A DNA stretch of 64,000 bases from Betaproteobacteria bacterium (GTDB lineage Bacteria > Pseudomonadota > Gammaproteobacteria > Burkholderiales > Thiobacillaceae), in assembly GCA_016873935.1 (NCBI GenBank), contig VGVT01000007.1, positions 1 through 64,000 on the forward strand. The letters are read 5' to 3'. Of this stretch, positions 16,244 through 25,425 are shown one piece after another. The notes under the pieces are model-generated. The model did no database searches. It saw nothing but the letters and a program-made list of their open reading frames with translations, and was not told the DNA's origin. How positions within the stretch are numbered: position 1 is the first letter of the stretch; every line of letters begins with the position of its first letter. Made by a program: the position numbers and the translations under genes.

Positions 16244-17212
16244 CTACTGCTTCATCCAGATCGGGCTCGCTAGGAAGAAGGTGGAGCCAAGGACGAGGGT
16301 TTCGCCTCCGACCCGGATCTTCCTTGCATAAACCAGTTTTCTCGAGGGTAGCGCCGCGCCCGGCTTGGGCCAGAGGTACTGCGCCCAGGCCTCGTCGTGG
16401 TTGCGCAGTTTCTCGGCGATCTCCGCCATGACCGGCCGGCCAATGGCGTCCTTGATGCCCGAGAGGTTGCGGCCATGGATCTGCGGAAACGCGGGGTCCA
16501 CCACGGTGCGCCCCTGTTCGTCGGTGACGTAGACGTAGGTGTCGAGAAAGCTGAAGGGGGAGGCCAGGTCGCGGAAGGCCCGGAACGCGGCCTCCTTCCC
16601 TTCCCTCGCCAGCAACTCCGCCGCGCGCTGGACGTTCTGCTGCACGAATACCCGCTCCATCTTGGGCTCGTAGATGCCGCTGCCGATCAGGTAGTGCCTG
16701 CCGTCCGGCGCGACGACCTTGCGGATGTAGGCGCCCTTCCATTTCGGCACGAAACCGTCCTTGTCCGGCCACAGGTAGAACACCCAGCCGCGGGCGTCGC
16801 GTGCAGGCTGCCGGCCAACTTCGGTGATGTAACGAATGACCGGCTTGCCGTGCATGTCGCGGAAGTCGATCAGATTCTTGCCGACGAGTTCCGGAGAAAC
16901 GGCATGGAACACGCAGGTACCGCCGCCGTCGTACACGAAGAAATAATATTTTTCGTTGAACCAGCGCGAGCCTGGCTTGCGATATGTGGAGAAGGCCGCC
17001 GTTCCGTCGCGCTCCATGAGCGCCGCCGCGTCCTCGACGAGTCTCACCAGTTGCTTGGTATCCTCGTACAGGTACTGGCTCAAATCGACTTCCCCGCGGG
17101 CGTAAGGGACAAGCAGCAGCACGGCGAAGGCCACAAGCAGGGGGGCATGCAGGTTCGGGCATCTCACCGTGGCGAACGCCGCTGTGCGGCTCAAGGATCG
17201 GTCACTGGCCAC
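16244..17212 (-). CDS. stand-alone periplasmic double-Cache protein
   Basis: The 322-residue product has an N-terminal membrane or signal segment (LLVAFAVLLLVPYARGEVD), then two successive Cache domains. Cache 1 (about 60-190) has YYFFVYDGGGTCVFHAVSPELVGKNLIDFRDMHGKPVI. Cache 2 (about 205-318) has TYVYVTDEQGRTVVDPAFPQIHGRNLSGIKDAIGRPVM. Each ends in a typical strand pair (YLIGSGIY, LVLGSTFF). There is no second membrane segment, HAMP, MCP, kinase or GGDEF output, unlike most Cache sensors. The GTG start is supported by an AAGGAGG site 7 bases upstream. Operon position before an NCS2 permease suggests a ligand-binding partner of transport. Function inferred only. Confidence 0.85.
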   Translation of the reverse strand: MASDRSLSRTAAFATVRCPNLHAPLLVAFAVLLLVPYARGEVDLSQYLYEDTKQLVRLVEDAAALMERDGTAAFSTYRKPGSRWFNEKYYFFVYDGGGTCVFHAVSPELVGKNLIDFRDMHGKPVIRYITEVGRQPARDARGWVFYLWPDKDGFVPKWKGAYIRKVVAPDGRHYLIGSGIYEPKMERVFVQQNVQRAAELLAREGKEAAFRAFRDLASPFSFLDTYVYVTDEQGRTVVDPAFPQIHGRNLSGIKDAIGRPVMAEIAEKLRNHDEAWAQYLWPKPGAALPSRKLVYARKIRVGGETLVLGSTFFLASPIWMKQ

Positions 17213-17269
17213 GCTTCGCCCTCCTTGTCTTGCCTGCCCGGGCGAACTGCCTTTCAGCCCGGGCGAGGA

Positions 17270-18064
17270 TCACACCGCCACCGGCGCCCTGATGCCCGGA
17301 TGCGGGTCATAGCCTTCCAGGGTGAAGTCCTCGTACTTGAAGGCGAACAGGTCGGTGACCGCGGGGTTCAGCTTCATCACCGGCAGGGTGCGGGGTTCGC
17401 GCGAGAGTTGCAGGTTCACCTGCTCCAGGTGGTTGAGGTAGATGTGGGCGTCGCCCAGGGTGTGCACGAAGTCGCCGGGCTTGAGGCCGGTGACCTGGGC
17501 GATCATCAGGGTGAGCAGGGCGTAGCTGGCGATGTTGAAGGGCACGCCGAGGAAGATGTCGGCGCTGCGCTGGTAGAGCTGGCAGCTCAATTTGCCGTCG
17601 GCCACGTAGAACTGGAAGAAGGCGTGGCAGGGGGGCAGCTTCATGTAGGGCAGCTCGCCCACGTTCCAGGCGGAGACGATGATGCGGCGGGAATCCGGGT
17701 TGCTTTTCAGGGTGTGCAGCACCTCGGCGATCTGGTCGATGTGGCGGCCGTCCCGCGCCGGCCAGGAGCGCCACTGGTAGCCGTAGATGGGGCCGAGATC
17801 GCCGTTCTCGTCGGCCCATTCGTCCCAGATGGAAACGCCGTTGTCCTTCAGGTACTGGATGTTGGTTTCACCCTTAAGGAACCAGAGCAACTCGTGGATG
17901 ATGGACTTGAGGTGGACCTTCTTGGTGGTGAGCAGGGGAAAGCCCTCGCCCAGGTCGAAGCGCATCTGGTGGCCGAACACGGAGATGGTGCCGGTGCCGG
18001 TGCGGTCGGCCTTGCGGGTGCCGTGTTCGAGGACGTGGTGCAGAAGATCGAGGTATTGCCGCAT
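17270..18064 (-). CDS. thyA: thymidylate synthase
   Basis: A 264-residue ThyA, the length of the E. coli enzyme. It methylates dUMP to dTMP using methylenetetrahydrofolate, yielding dihydrofolate for FolA. The catalytic cysteine lies in [31 protein letters not shown], the arginine in [11 protein letters not shown] and [13 protein letters not shown] are invariant blocks. The end PGIRAPVAV is canonical. The start codon shares one base with the stop of the PilZ gene (TGATG), so the two are tightly coupled, an unusual partner for thyA. Confidence 0.98.
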   Translation of the reverse strand: MRQYLDLLHHVLEHGTRKADRTGTGTISVFGHQMRFDLGEGFPLLTTKKVHLKSIIHELLWFLKGETNIQYLKDNGVSIWDEWADENGDLGPIYGYQWRSWPARDGRHIDQIAEVLHTLKSNPDSRRIIVSAWNVGELPYMKLPPCHAFFQFYVADGKLSCQLYQRSADIFLGVPFNIASYALLTLMIAQVTGLKPGDFVHTLGDAHIYLNHLEQVNLQLSREPRTLPVMKLNPAVTDLFAFKYEDFTLEGYDPHPGIRAPVAV

Positions 18065-18987
18065 CAGACGTTCTCTTCCTTGAGGAGGTGTTGATACACC
18101 AGGTTCATGATGATCAGGCGCTGTGCCTGGTTGAGATCGCCGAACTGCAGTCCCAGGGACTTCATGGGCTTGCCCTGCTCGTCGTCCTCCTCGCCCAGGG
18201 AACGGATGATGGCCGGAGTCTTCACGTATTCCTCCATGTCGCCCAGCTTCACCTTGAAAGACAGCCACAGGGTCTGATCCTTTTCGCCCAGTTTCATGGG
18301 GGAGTGCATCTTGGCGCCACCGACGCTGATGTCCACCAGCTTGCCGGCGCCGACCTGCCTGCCCTCCTCGCTTTCGTGCACGGCGACGATGATGCTGGCC
18401 GGGGCGCGCATGGCCTTGCGGATGCGCATGGCCTGGACGGTGTCGGGGTAGGCCAGGTGGAGATAGGGAAAGGGCTGCAACTGGGCCTTCAGCACCCTGG
18501 CCTTGAAGGCGCAGACGTTGAGACCGGAGAACGCGCGCACCAGATAGGTCTGGCCGTCGCGCACGAAAATCAGCTTGCCGTCCACCATGGGCGCGGTGAC
18601 CAGCACGCTTTTCGGTTTCATCACCCCGATTACGCGCACCGTGAAGCGCTCAGTCTGCCCCTCCAGCAGAGGTTGCAGTTGCAGGGTGTCGTCCGGCATC
18701 AGCTTGATGGCCTCGAAGCTGAGGGTTTCCTCCTGCGTTCGCGGAGTTCCGCCGACACCCGCGCCCTCGCCCTCTTCCAGCGCGGACCTGGTGAATTCCA
18801 GGCGCTGGCGCCGACCTTCGCGGAACAGGCCGCGTTCCAGCAGCACCTCGATCTGGTGCTCGCTGCGCACGATCACGCCACGGCTGAGCAGCAGGTTGCG
18901 CGACGCGTCGTAGATGGAAAACGGCAAGGGTTTGCCGAGTTCGATCTCGGATTTGCGCACCGGCACCAGGAATTCGTCGTCGGCCAT
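18064..18987 (-). CDS. YcgR-like PilZ domain protein (c-di-GMP effector)
   Basis: The 307-residue protein has an N-terminal region of about 90 residues, a YcgR-like domain (about 90-185) and a PilZ domain (186-300). The PilZ binding motifs are intact: Arg190-Lys-Ala-Met-Arg194 (RxxxR) and Asp219-Ile-Ser-Val-Gly-Gly224 (D/NxSxxG). Such proteins bind c-di-GMP and slow flagella or alter surface behaviour. A c-di-GMP-metabolising protein and chemosensory genes lie about 7-18 kb away. It is translationally coupled to thyA. Confidence 0.92.
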   Translation of the reverse strand: MADDEFLVPVRKSEIELGKPLPFSIYDASRNLLLSRGVIVRSEHQIEVLLERGLFREGRRQRLEFTRSALEEGEGAGVGGTPRTQEETLSFEAIKLMPDDTLQLQPLLEGQTERFTVRVIGVMKPKSVLVTAPMVDGKLIFVRDGQTYLVRAFSGLNVCAFKARVLKAQLQPFPYLHLAYPDTVQAMRIRKAMRAPASIIVAVHESEEGRQVGAGKLVDISVGGAKMHSPMKLGEKDQTLWLSFKVKLGDMEEYVKTPAIIRSLGEEDDEQGKPMKSLGLQFGDLNQAQRLIIMNLVYQHLLKEENV

Positions 18988-19113
18988 TCTTATCGTCTCC
19001 TCGCTTTCGTCCGCGCATGCACACCTCGTTCAGACGGTGCCCGCATGCCCGCGGCCCTTACATCCGGCATTGTAGGCGCGCCGGCGGCTCTTGGGGCCGG
19101 AGCTACGGCGCCA

Positions 19114-19668
19114 TCAATGCAATGCGGTCTTGCCCAGCTCGTCCAGGATGTCGAGCAGCAGTTTGCGGCCCAGGGGCCCCATGCCCTTCAGAAGCACGTC
19201 GGCGTCACGCTCGCCGTTCACCAGGCGGCGCATGAGGCCGCCCAGGCGGGCCATGTCGCCGCCGGCGCGCAGCATCTGCTCGGCCATGTTGGCCAGCGCC
19301 GACAGCGCCTGGGCATCGCCGCGCGCCGCCGCCGTGATCATCGCTGCCAGGCCGGGCGCGGCGGCGGCGGCATCGGCCTGGCGGTCCAGGGGCGGCAGGG
19401 TGGCCGGGTTGTCGAACCCGCGCAACACGGCGTCGACGATGACCCGATCCTCCTCGTCCAGGCCCAGTTTCAGCGATTCGTCGCGACGGCCGTCGACAAT
19501 GAGGCGCAGGGCGCCCACCAGACGCGGCCAACCCTGGCGCTCGGCTGCCTCCAGGGTGCGCATCAACCCGGGCAGTTGCGAGCGGTCGCGCAGGGCGCCC
19601 ACCACCGCGTGGATGAATGGCGCGTGCATGCGCAGCACCTGCTCGACGGCATCAGGCAGTCCGGCCAT
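19114..19668 (-). CDS. hypothetical protein in aat-bpt operon
   Basis: A 184-residue soluble protein, mostly alpha-helical and alanine/leucine-rich (VEQVLRMHAPFIHAVVGALRDR, LAAMITAAARGDAQALSALANMAEQML). No catalytic motif or known family is recognised. The ATG lies 17 bases inside the end of bpt, so translation is coupled. This is the third gene of a run aat-bpt-this one. Conserved neighbourhood in related genomes would be the best clue to its role, perhaps linked to the N-degron pathway. Confidence 0.7.
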   Translation of the reverse strand: MAGLPDAVEQVLRMHAPFIHAVVGALRDRSQLPGLMRTLEAAERQGWPRLVGALRLIVDGRRDESLKLGLDEEDRVIVDAVLRGFDNPATLPPLDRQADAAAAAPGLAAMITAAARGDAQALSALANMAEQMLRAGGDMARLGGLMRRLVNGERDADVLLKGMGPLGRKLLLDILDELGKTALH

Positions 19669-20395
19669 GTTCCTCCTCCAGCGGGCGCCATTGCCCCTCG
19701 ACAAAGGCTTCCAGGGGGCGATAGCCGCGCTTGTAGGCCATCTTCGTTGAAGCAGCGATCCAGTAGCCCAGGTAGAGATAGGGCAGCCCCATGTCGCGCG
19801 CCAGGCGCACCTGGGTGAGCACGCCAAAGGTGCCCAGGCTGCGGCGGGCCAGTTCCGGCTCGTAGAAGGTATAGACGGCGGACAGCCCGTCGAGGAGCCT
19901 GTCGAGCAGGGAGACCATGACCACCTCGCCACCCAGGCTGTATTCGAGCAGGGCGCTGTCCACCCGGCTTTGCAGCAGAAAGCCGCGAAACTGCTCGCGG
20001 TCGTCCTGATCCATGCCACCGCCGGAGTGACGGGCCGCCTGATAGCGGCGGTACAGGCGATAGTGGGACTCGTCGAACAGCAGCGGCTTGACGCGCACCG
20101 CCAGATCGCCGTTGCGCGCCAGGCAGCGGCGCTGGGCGCGGCTGGGCGCGAAATCCTCCACCCGCACGCGCACCGGCACGCAGGCATGGCAGGCATCGCA
20201 ACGCGGGCGGTAGACATGCAGTCCGCTGCGGCGGAAACCCAGCCGCACCAGTTCGCTGTAGACCAGGTGATCGATGAGACCGGACGGCGCCGCGACCTGC
20301 GAACGCGCCTGCCGCTCCGGCAGATAACTGCACGGATAGGGCGCCGTCAGATAGAACTGCAGGCGGAAGATGGGCAGCTCATTGAGCGAACTCAT
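19652..20395 (-). CDS. bpt: aspartate/glutamate leucyltransferase
   Basis: A 247-residue Bpt/Ate1-family enzyme that attaches leucine from Leu-tRNA to proteins with N-terminal Asp or Glu, tagging them for ClpS/ClpAP. The N-terminal part has the ATE signature with paired cysteines ([25 protein letters not shown]). The C-terminal half is a GNAT-like fold ([41 protein letters not shown]). Its ATG overlaps the aat stop by 4 bases (ATGA). Confidence 0.95.
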   Translation of the reverse strand: MSSLNELPIFRLQFYLTAPYPCSYLPERQARSQVAAPSGLIDHLVYSELVRLGFRRSGLHVYRPRCDACHACVPVRVRVEDFAPSRAQRRCLARNGDLAVRVKPLLFDESHYRLYRRYQAARHSGGGMDQDDREQFRGFLLQSRVDSALLEYSLGGEVVMVSLLDRLLDGLSAVYTFYEPELARRSLGTFGVLTQVRLARDMGLPYLYLGYWIAASTKMAYKRGYRPLEAFVEGQWRPLEEEHGRTA

Positions 20396-21096
20396 GCGCC
20401 GAATTCTAAGGTCCATTTGCCCGGCACGCCGGGTTCCCCGGTCAGTCGATCGAGCAGGGCGGCGAAATCCCGGCGGGGAATCTCCCGGGCGCCCAGCGAG
20501 GCGAGGTGGGACGTGTTCATCTGGCAGTCGATGACACCGAAGCCCCGCGCCGCGAGAAAGCGGACCAGATGGGCCAGGGCGATCTTGGAGGCGTCGCTGC
20601 GCCGCGCGAACATGGATTCGCCGTAGAACGCCCGGCCGATGGCGACGCCATACAGTCCCCCCGCCAGCTCCAGGCCGTGTTCGCCTTGCATCCAAGTTTC
20701 CACCGAATGTGCATGACCCGCCTCGTGCAATGCGCCGTACGCCGCGACCATCGCGGCGGAGATCCAGGTGCCGCCGGCGCCGGGGCGCGGCGCTGCGCAT
20801 TCCGCCATGACCCGGGCGAACGCGGTGTCCGCCCTCACCTCGTAATCGGCACAGGCCAGACGTTTCTTGAGGGAGCGGGAAACCTTGAACTCATCCGGAA
20901 ACAGCACCATGCGCGGGTCCGGCGACCACCAGAGGATGGGCTCGCCGGCGCTGAACCAGGGGAAGATGCCGCGCCGGTAGGCTTCCAGCAGGCGCGGCAG
21001 CGAGAGGTCGCCGCCCGCCGCCAGCAGGCCGTTCGGCTCGGCGAGAGCGCTTTCCAGGGGCGGGAAGGGGCCGTGCCCGCGCAGCCATGGAATCAC
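20392..21096 (-). CDS. aat: leucyl/phenylalanyl-tRNA-protein transferase
   Basis: A 234-residue Aat. It adds Leu or Phe to proteins with N-terminal Arg or Lys, creating primary N-degrons. Diagnostic stretches include [47 protein letters not shown] and [31 protein letters not shown], and the end [21 protein letters not shown]. It heads the aat-bpt-hypothetical unit. The 128 bases upstream to the response-regulator gene hold no recognised feature beyond a likely promoter. Confidence 0.97.
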   Translation of the reverse strand: MIPWLRGHGPFPPLESALAEPNGLLAAGGDLSLPRLLEAYRRGIFPWFSAGEPILWWSPDPRMVLFPDEFKVSRSLKKRLACADYEVRADTAFARVMAECAAPRPGAGGTWISAAMVAAYGALHEAGHAHSVETWMQGEHGLELAGGLYGVAIGRAFYGESMFARRSDASKIALAHLVRFLAARGFGVIDCQMNTSHLASLGAREIPRRDFAALLDRLTGEPGVPGKWTLEFGA

Positions 21097-21224
21097 GCGA
21101 CAGTCCTTTCACATCCGGATTCAGGTGGAGGCTTCCATGCGCGCAACGCGCGACGCAGTGGCAAGTATGTCCGAGTTCCGCGTCCGGATGCGACAGCCTG
21201 TTCGCCCGCTTGGGGGGGACCGGT

Positions 21225-21899
21225 TCAGTGTTCCGACGGATGTGACACAGGCATCTGGCCCGGCATGGGGGTTCCGCAGGCGAACGTTTCGATTCTCACC
21301 CCCGCGTCGGCGGCCAGGCTCGACAGCGCCAACAGTGAATGCACCCCCATCTTGAGCAGGATGCGGGAGCGGTGCGCCTCGATGGTGCGATGGCTGATAT
21401 CCAGGAGCTGGGCGATTTCCTTGTTGGGTTTGCCGGCGATCGCCAGGCACAGGATTTCGCGCTCGCGGAAGGTCAGTTTTTCGAGTCGATCCCGCAGATC
21501 GTGGCGGGCGATTTCCGCCAGGCGGGCGCTTTCATCGGCGGTCAGGGCGCGCTGGATGCGCTCGATGAGGACCGCCCCATTCACCGGTTTCGTCAGGAAA
21601 TCCAGCGCACCGCCCTGGATCACGCGAACCGTGGTGGGCACGTCGGCGAAAGCGGACATGAAAATGATGGGCAAGCGTATGCCCCGACGCAGCATCTCCT
21701 CCTGCAGTTCGGCTCCGTTCATGCCCGGCATGCACATGTCCAGCAACAGACAGCCATGGTCGTTGGGGCGCCACGCCGCGAGGAATTCCTCGGCGCTGTA
21801 GTAGGCGACGGAGGCATAGCCGGCCGTCTCCACCAACAGGGAGAGGGCCTCGCAAACGCTCTCGTCGTCATCGATCAGGAATACGGTGGAAGGTTTCAT
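21225..21899 (-). CDS. FixJ/NarL-type response regulator
   Basis: The 224-residue protein has a receiver domain with the phosphorylation site Asp54 (LLLDMCMPGM), the acidic pair Asp10-Asp12 and the lysine in FLTKPVNG. A LuxR-type helix-turn-helix follows (about 150-210; LTFREREILCLAIAGKPNKEIAQLLDISHRTIEAHRSRILLKM). The layout matches FixJ/TodT regulators. The start overlaps the stop of the kinase gene (ATGA), so the two are a coupled two-component pair. The short histidine-containing tail after residue 210 is unremarkable. Target genes are not evident. Confidence 0.92.
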   Translation of the reverse strand: MKPSTVFLIDDDESVCEALSLLVETAGYASVAYYSAEEFLAAWRPNDHGCLLLDMCMPGMNGAELQEEMLRRGIRLPIIFMSAFADVPTTVRVIQGGALDFLTKPVNGAVLIERIQRALTADESARLAEIARHDLRDRLEKLTFREREILCLAIAGKPNKEIAQLLDISHRTIEAHRSRILLKMGVHSLLALSSLAADAGVRIETFACGTPMPGQMPVSHPSEH

Positions 21900-24769
21900 G
21901 GCGCGTAAGGTAATGTGAACTGGAAGGTGGCGCCTTGACCCGGCTCGGATTCCACCCAAAGTTTTCCTCCCTGGGCCTCCACGAGCGCCCGGCAAATCGT
22001 CAATCCCATGCCTATCCCCTTGGTTTTGGTTGTAAAGAATGGATCGAAGACCCGGCTCGCCGTTACGCCGTCGAGCCCGGCGCCGGTATCGCGGACCACG
22101 ACCCTGGCCCGCTCACCGTCATCCTCGAGGTGAATGGCGATGCCGTGGCCCGCGCGTTGCACCCCGGCCATGGCTTCCATGCCGTTGCGTATCAGGTTAA
22201 TGAGCACTTTCTCGATATGCAATCGGTTTGCGCTGACGGGCCGCAGACGCGGCGAGGCATGGATGGTCACGGGCGCGCCGGTCAGCCCGACGCTTCGCGC
22301 GAGGTTCACCGCCTCGCGGGCCAGGGCGCCCAGATCCAGGCATTCCCTCGGCGCTTCGGCATTGCGGAAGAAAACCATCAGCTCCCGCAGGATATCGCCG
22401 GCCCTTTCCGCCTGCCCGACCATGCCCTTTACGGCCATGCCAAGTTTTTCGGCCGGCTGCTCGATCGCGGCCAGACACCTGAGGGCGGCCTCACCGAACA
22501 CGGTGATGGCGTTCAAGGGCTGATTCATCTCGTGCGCGATGCCGGCTGCGGTCTGGGCCGCCACCTGCCATTCCACCAGGGATTGCATCTCCTCGCGCAA
22601 TGCCGCCATGGCCGCAGAGGTGCGGGCATGCTCCGCGCGCAGACGCAATGTTCTTACTCCGGCCGCCACTTCCAGGGCGAGCAGATCCAGGAGTTGTTCC
22701 TCATCCTCGGTGAACGGATCGCGCTCGCGCGTGTACAGGGCGATCACCCCGAAGGCCCGGCCGGTCTCGTCGACCAGGGGTAGCGCCGCCACGGCATTGA
22801 ATCCCCTCGCCAACGCCGCCAGCTTCCAGGGCGCGAAGAGCGGGTCGGTTTCGACGTCACGGCAGTACACCGATCTGGCGGTGCGCACACTCTGGCCCGC
22901 GGGCCCGCGGCCGCGCTCGTCGTCGAGCCAGGAGATCGACAACTGATCCAGGTAGCCGGCATCGAACCCCGCGTGTACGACCGGCCGAATCTCGCCCGTC
23001 GGTTCCGCCATGCCGACCCAGACCATGGCGTGGCCGCAATCCTCGACCAGGATGCGGCAGATCTGATCGAGATAATTCGGCTCGTCCTCCGCCCCGCGCA
23101 ATGCCCGCGCGGCATGCCCGAGAGCGCGTTCGGCGCGGACGAAGCGCTGGATGACCGCCTCCCGCCGCTTGCGCCTGGAGATGTCGCGCAACACGATGTG
23201 GAGCGCCCGCGCGCCCTCGAACGACACCGGCGAGGAGGTGATTTCCACCTCCACCACGCCCCCGGTCAGGCGCAGGATGCGGTCCTCGATGATCGGCGCG
23301 GGCAGGCCCGGCGCGTACATCTTGCCGTTGAGTAAGCGCGCCAGGCCATGGCAATCCGAGGGAAACAGGTCCAATACCCTGCGGCCCAACAGGTCTTCCG
23401 GGGTCTCGGCGCCAAACAGCCGCAGCGCGGCCTGATTCGCCAACACCACGCGGTTCCCATGGTTGACGATGATCGCGTCGGGCGCCGTCTCCACCAGGGC
23501 ACGGTAGCGCGCCTCGCTTTCGCGCAAGGCTTGCTCCGCGCGCTTCGTGGCGGAGATGTCGGCCAGGGTGACGAGGACTCCGCTCGGCGCGCCGCCTTCA
23601 TTTCGCGGTAGCGGCGCGGAATTGATGGTAAGCCAGACCAGGCTCGCGTCGGGCCGCCGCAAGGCGATGACGGCGCCATGCACCGCCACTCCGTTGCGCA
23701 GGCTGCGGGAGACGGGCAGGTCGGCCAATGCGATGGGCCGCATATCCTCGTCCATCGGCGTCCAACCGGGCCCGCTCTGGGCGGCGCCCAGCAACTCGTC
23801 GCGCCGCAGTCCCAGGATGCGCGCGGCGGCCGGATTGCACAGCAGGATGTGGCCATCCGGCCCATACACCAGGACCCCTTCCGCCAGCGCTTCGACCAGG
23901 GTGTGGTAACGCGCCTCCCCATGCCGCAAAGCCTGCTCGGCGAGCTTGCGCTCGGTGATGTCGCGGCCCACCGACTGGATCTCGCGCACGCACCCATCCG
24001 CATCGAAGAAGGCGCGATTGACGAACTGCATCCAGCGCGTTTCCCCGCTGGCCTGAAAGACCCGGTTCTCAATGCAGACGACCGGATTTTGCGGCGACAG
24101 CGTGGCCAGAGCCGACTCGATGGCGTCTACATCCTCGGGGTGGGCGACCGGGTACCATCGCTTGCCGATCAGTTCTTCCGCGCGCTTGCCGAAGAAACGG
24201 CAATAGACCTCGTTGACGAAGGAGAACACGCCCTCGGAGTCGAAGCGGCTGATGACCTCGGTCTGGTCTTCCACTACGGCCCGATAGCGTTCTTCGCCGG
24301 CCCGCAGCGATTCGGCCTGGCGCCGGGCGTCGGTGACGTCCCAGTGGATCGCCAGGCTGCCCGCCCGCCCGAGGCGGCTGACTTCCAGTCGGAACAGGAA
24401 ACCGCGTTCCTTGCCCCGGCAGGCATATTCCGCCGTGAACGACCGCCGATCTCCAGCGATCACCGCCGAGATGCCGGCCAGCGCGGTATCGACCTGCAAG
24501 CCGTCCGCATCGAGGCGGTTCCGGCAGATTTCCAGATAGTCCAGGCCGAGGTGTGCATCGGCCGCGGCCGGCGTGCCAGGCTCCAGACTCTCCAACCAGA
24601 AGCGTCGCCATGCCGCGTTCACGGCGAGGATGCGTCCACCCCGGTCGAGCAGCGCCACCTGGGCGGGAATCGCCTCCAACAGGGCAAGCACCAGACCCTC
24701 GCCGTCGGCGAGGTGGTCTACGGCTCCCTCCGTATCCCGCCCGCCCGCGTCCATCATGGCGATACCCAT
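21896..24769 (-). CDS. soluble multi-PAS/GAF sensor histidine kinase
   Basis: A 957-residue kinase with no membrane segment. Reading along: four PAS domains (about 20-140, 150-275, 280-400, 405-530), three with clear PAC ends; a GAF domain (about 550-715; PLVDETGRAFGVIALYTRERDPFTEDEEQLLDLLA); a HisKA helix with the phospho-accepting His near 746 in GIAHEMNQPLNAI; and a HATPase (NLIRNGMEAM, DTGAGLD, FFTTKTKGIGMGL). The HPQN-type H-box and coupling to a FixJ-type partner place it near FixL/TodS kinases. PAS/GAF domains suggest a cytosolic cue such as oxygen, redox or a small aromatic ligand; no heme histidine was identified. Confidence 0.93.
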   Translation of the reverse strand: MGIAMMDAGGRDTEGAVDHLADGEGLVLALLEAIPAQVALLDRGGRILAVNAAWRRFWLESLEPGTPAAADAHLGLDYLEICRNRLDADGLQVDTALAGISAVIAGDRRSFTAEYACRGKERGFLFRLEVSRLGRAGSLAIHWDVTDARRQAESLRAGEERYRAVVEDQTEVISRFDSEGVFSFVNEVYCRFFGKRAEELIGKRWYPVAHPEDVDAIESALATLSPQNPVVCIENRVFQASGETRWMQFVNRAFFDADGCVREIQSVGRDITERKLAEQALRHGEARYHTLVEALAEGVLVYGPDGHILLCNPAAARILGLRRDELLGAAQSGPGWTPMDEDMRPIALADLPVSRSLRNGVAVHGAVIALRRPDASLVWLTINSAPLPRNEGGAPSGVLVTLADISATKRAEQALRESEARYRALVETAPDAIIVNHGNRVVLANQAALRLFGAETPEDLLGRRVLDLFPSDCHGLARLLNGKMYAPGLPAPIIEDRILRLTGGVVEVEITSSPVSFEGARALHIVLRDISRRKRREAVIQRFVRAERALGHAARALRGAEDEPNYLDQICRILVEDCGHAMVWVGMAEPTGEIRPVVHAGFDAGYLDQLSISWLDDERGRGPAGQSVRTARSVYCRDVETDPLFAPWKLAALARGFNAVAALPLVDETGRAFGVIALYTRERDPFTEDEEQLLDLLALEVAAGVRTLRLRAEHARTSAAMAALREEMQSLVEWQVAAQTAAGIAHEMNQPLNAITVFGEAALRCLAAIEQPAEKLGMAVKGMVGQAERAGDILRELMVFFRNAEAPRECLDLGALAREAVNLARSVGLTGAPVTIHASPRLRPVSANRLHIEKVLINLIRNGMEAMAGVQRAGHGIAIHLEDDGERARVVVRDTGAGLDGVTASRVFDPFFTTKTKGIGMGLTICRALVEAQGGKLWVESEPGQGATFQFTLPYAP

Positions 24770-24857
24770 GCCTCTCCGGCGGTGGCGGGCAATGGCTTGT
24801 TCAAGCGGATCGCGCGCAAAGCAGGCACCTTCCTAACGTTGTTATGGCGAGAAATTT

Positions 24858-24883
24858 GGTATCCGCGACACCCTGCGGATACC
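24858..24883. promoter_or_regulatory. perfect inverted repeat between kinase gene and che operon
   Basis: GGTATCCGC (24858-24866) and GCGGATACC (24875-24883) form a perfect 9-base inverted repeat with an 8-base spacer. It lies 89 bases upstream of the kinase start and 168 bases before the che operon. It looks like a dimeric regulator site. The rest of 24770-25050 holds only AT-richer promoter-like sequence. Confidence 0.55.
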
Positions 24884-25050
24884 ACGGCGAAATCCCGTAT
24901 CCCGGATCAGGGAAATTTATACAGTTCACCGTGCCATGACGAGCGTGTCAGCACGTAAGTGTTCGCTCCAATGATTCAAAGGAGGTATCTGTCCGATATT
25001 TAGGTCATGCGTACCAGCCTTCAGTCCACCCGATTCGCGGCGCCGCGTCC

Positions 25051-25419
25051 ATGACCAAGACCATCTTCTGTGTCGACGATTCCACCACCGTCCTGCTGAG
25101 CTTGACCGCCATCCTCGCCAAGGCCGGCTATGGCGCGGAGAAAGCGGCCAGCGGCGAGGAAGGACTTAACCGGCTCAAGGGCGGCCTCAAACCCGACCTG
25201 ATCCTCACCGATCTGAACATGCCCGGGATGAACGGCATCGAGTTCATCAGGCAGGTGCGCCAACTTCCCAACCTGCGTTTCGTCCCCATCCTGTTCCTCA
25301 CCACCGAATCCCAGCAGACGAAGCGGGCCGAGGCCAAGGCGGCCGGCGCCTCGGGCTGGTTGGTCAAACCGGTCAACGGCGAGGAGCTGCTGAACACCAT
25401 CAGGCTGGTAATACGCTGA
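25051..25419 (+). CDS. CheY-type single-domain response regulator
   Basis: A 122-residue receiver with no output domain. Key residues are Asp9/Asp10, the phosphorylation site Asp54 (LTDLNMPGM), Thr84 and Lys106 (WLVKPVNG), all canonical. First gene of the chemosensory operon and so probably the direct target of its CheA, acting on the flagellar motor or another effector. Ribosome-site strength is poor (GCGCCGCGTCC). The next gene starts 6 bases after its stop. Confidence 0.95.
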   Translation: MTKTIFCVDDSTTVLLSLTAILAKAGYGAEKAASGEEGLNRLKGGLKPDLILTDLNMPGMNGIEFIRQVRQLPNLRFVPILFLTTESQQTKRAEAKAAGASGWLVKPVNGEELLNTIRLVIR

Positions 25420-25425
25420 ACCAGC

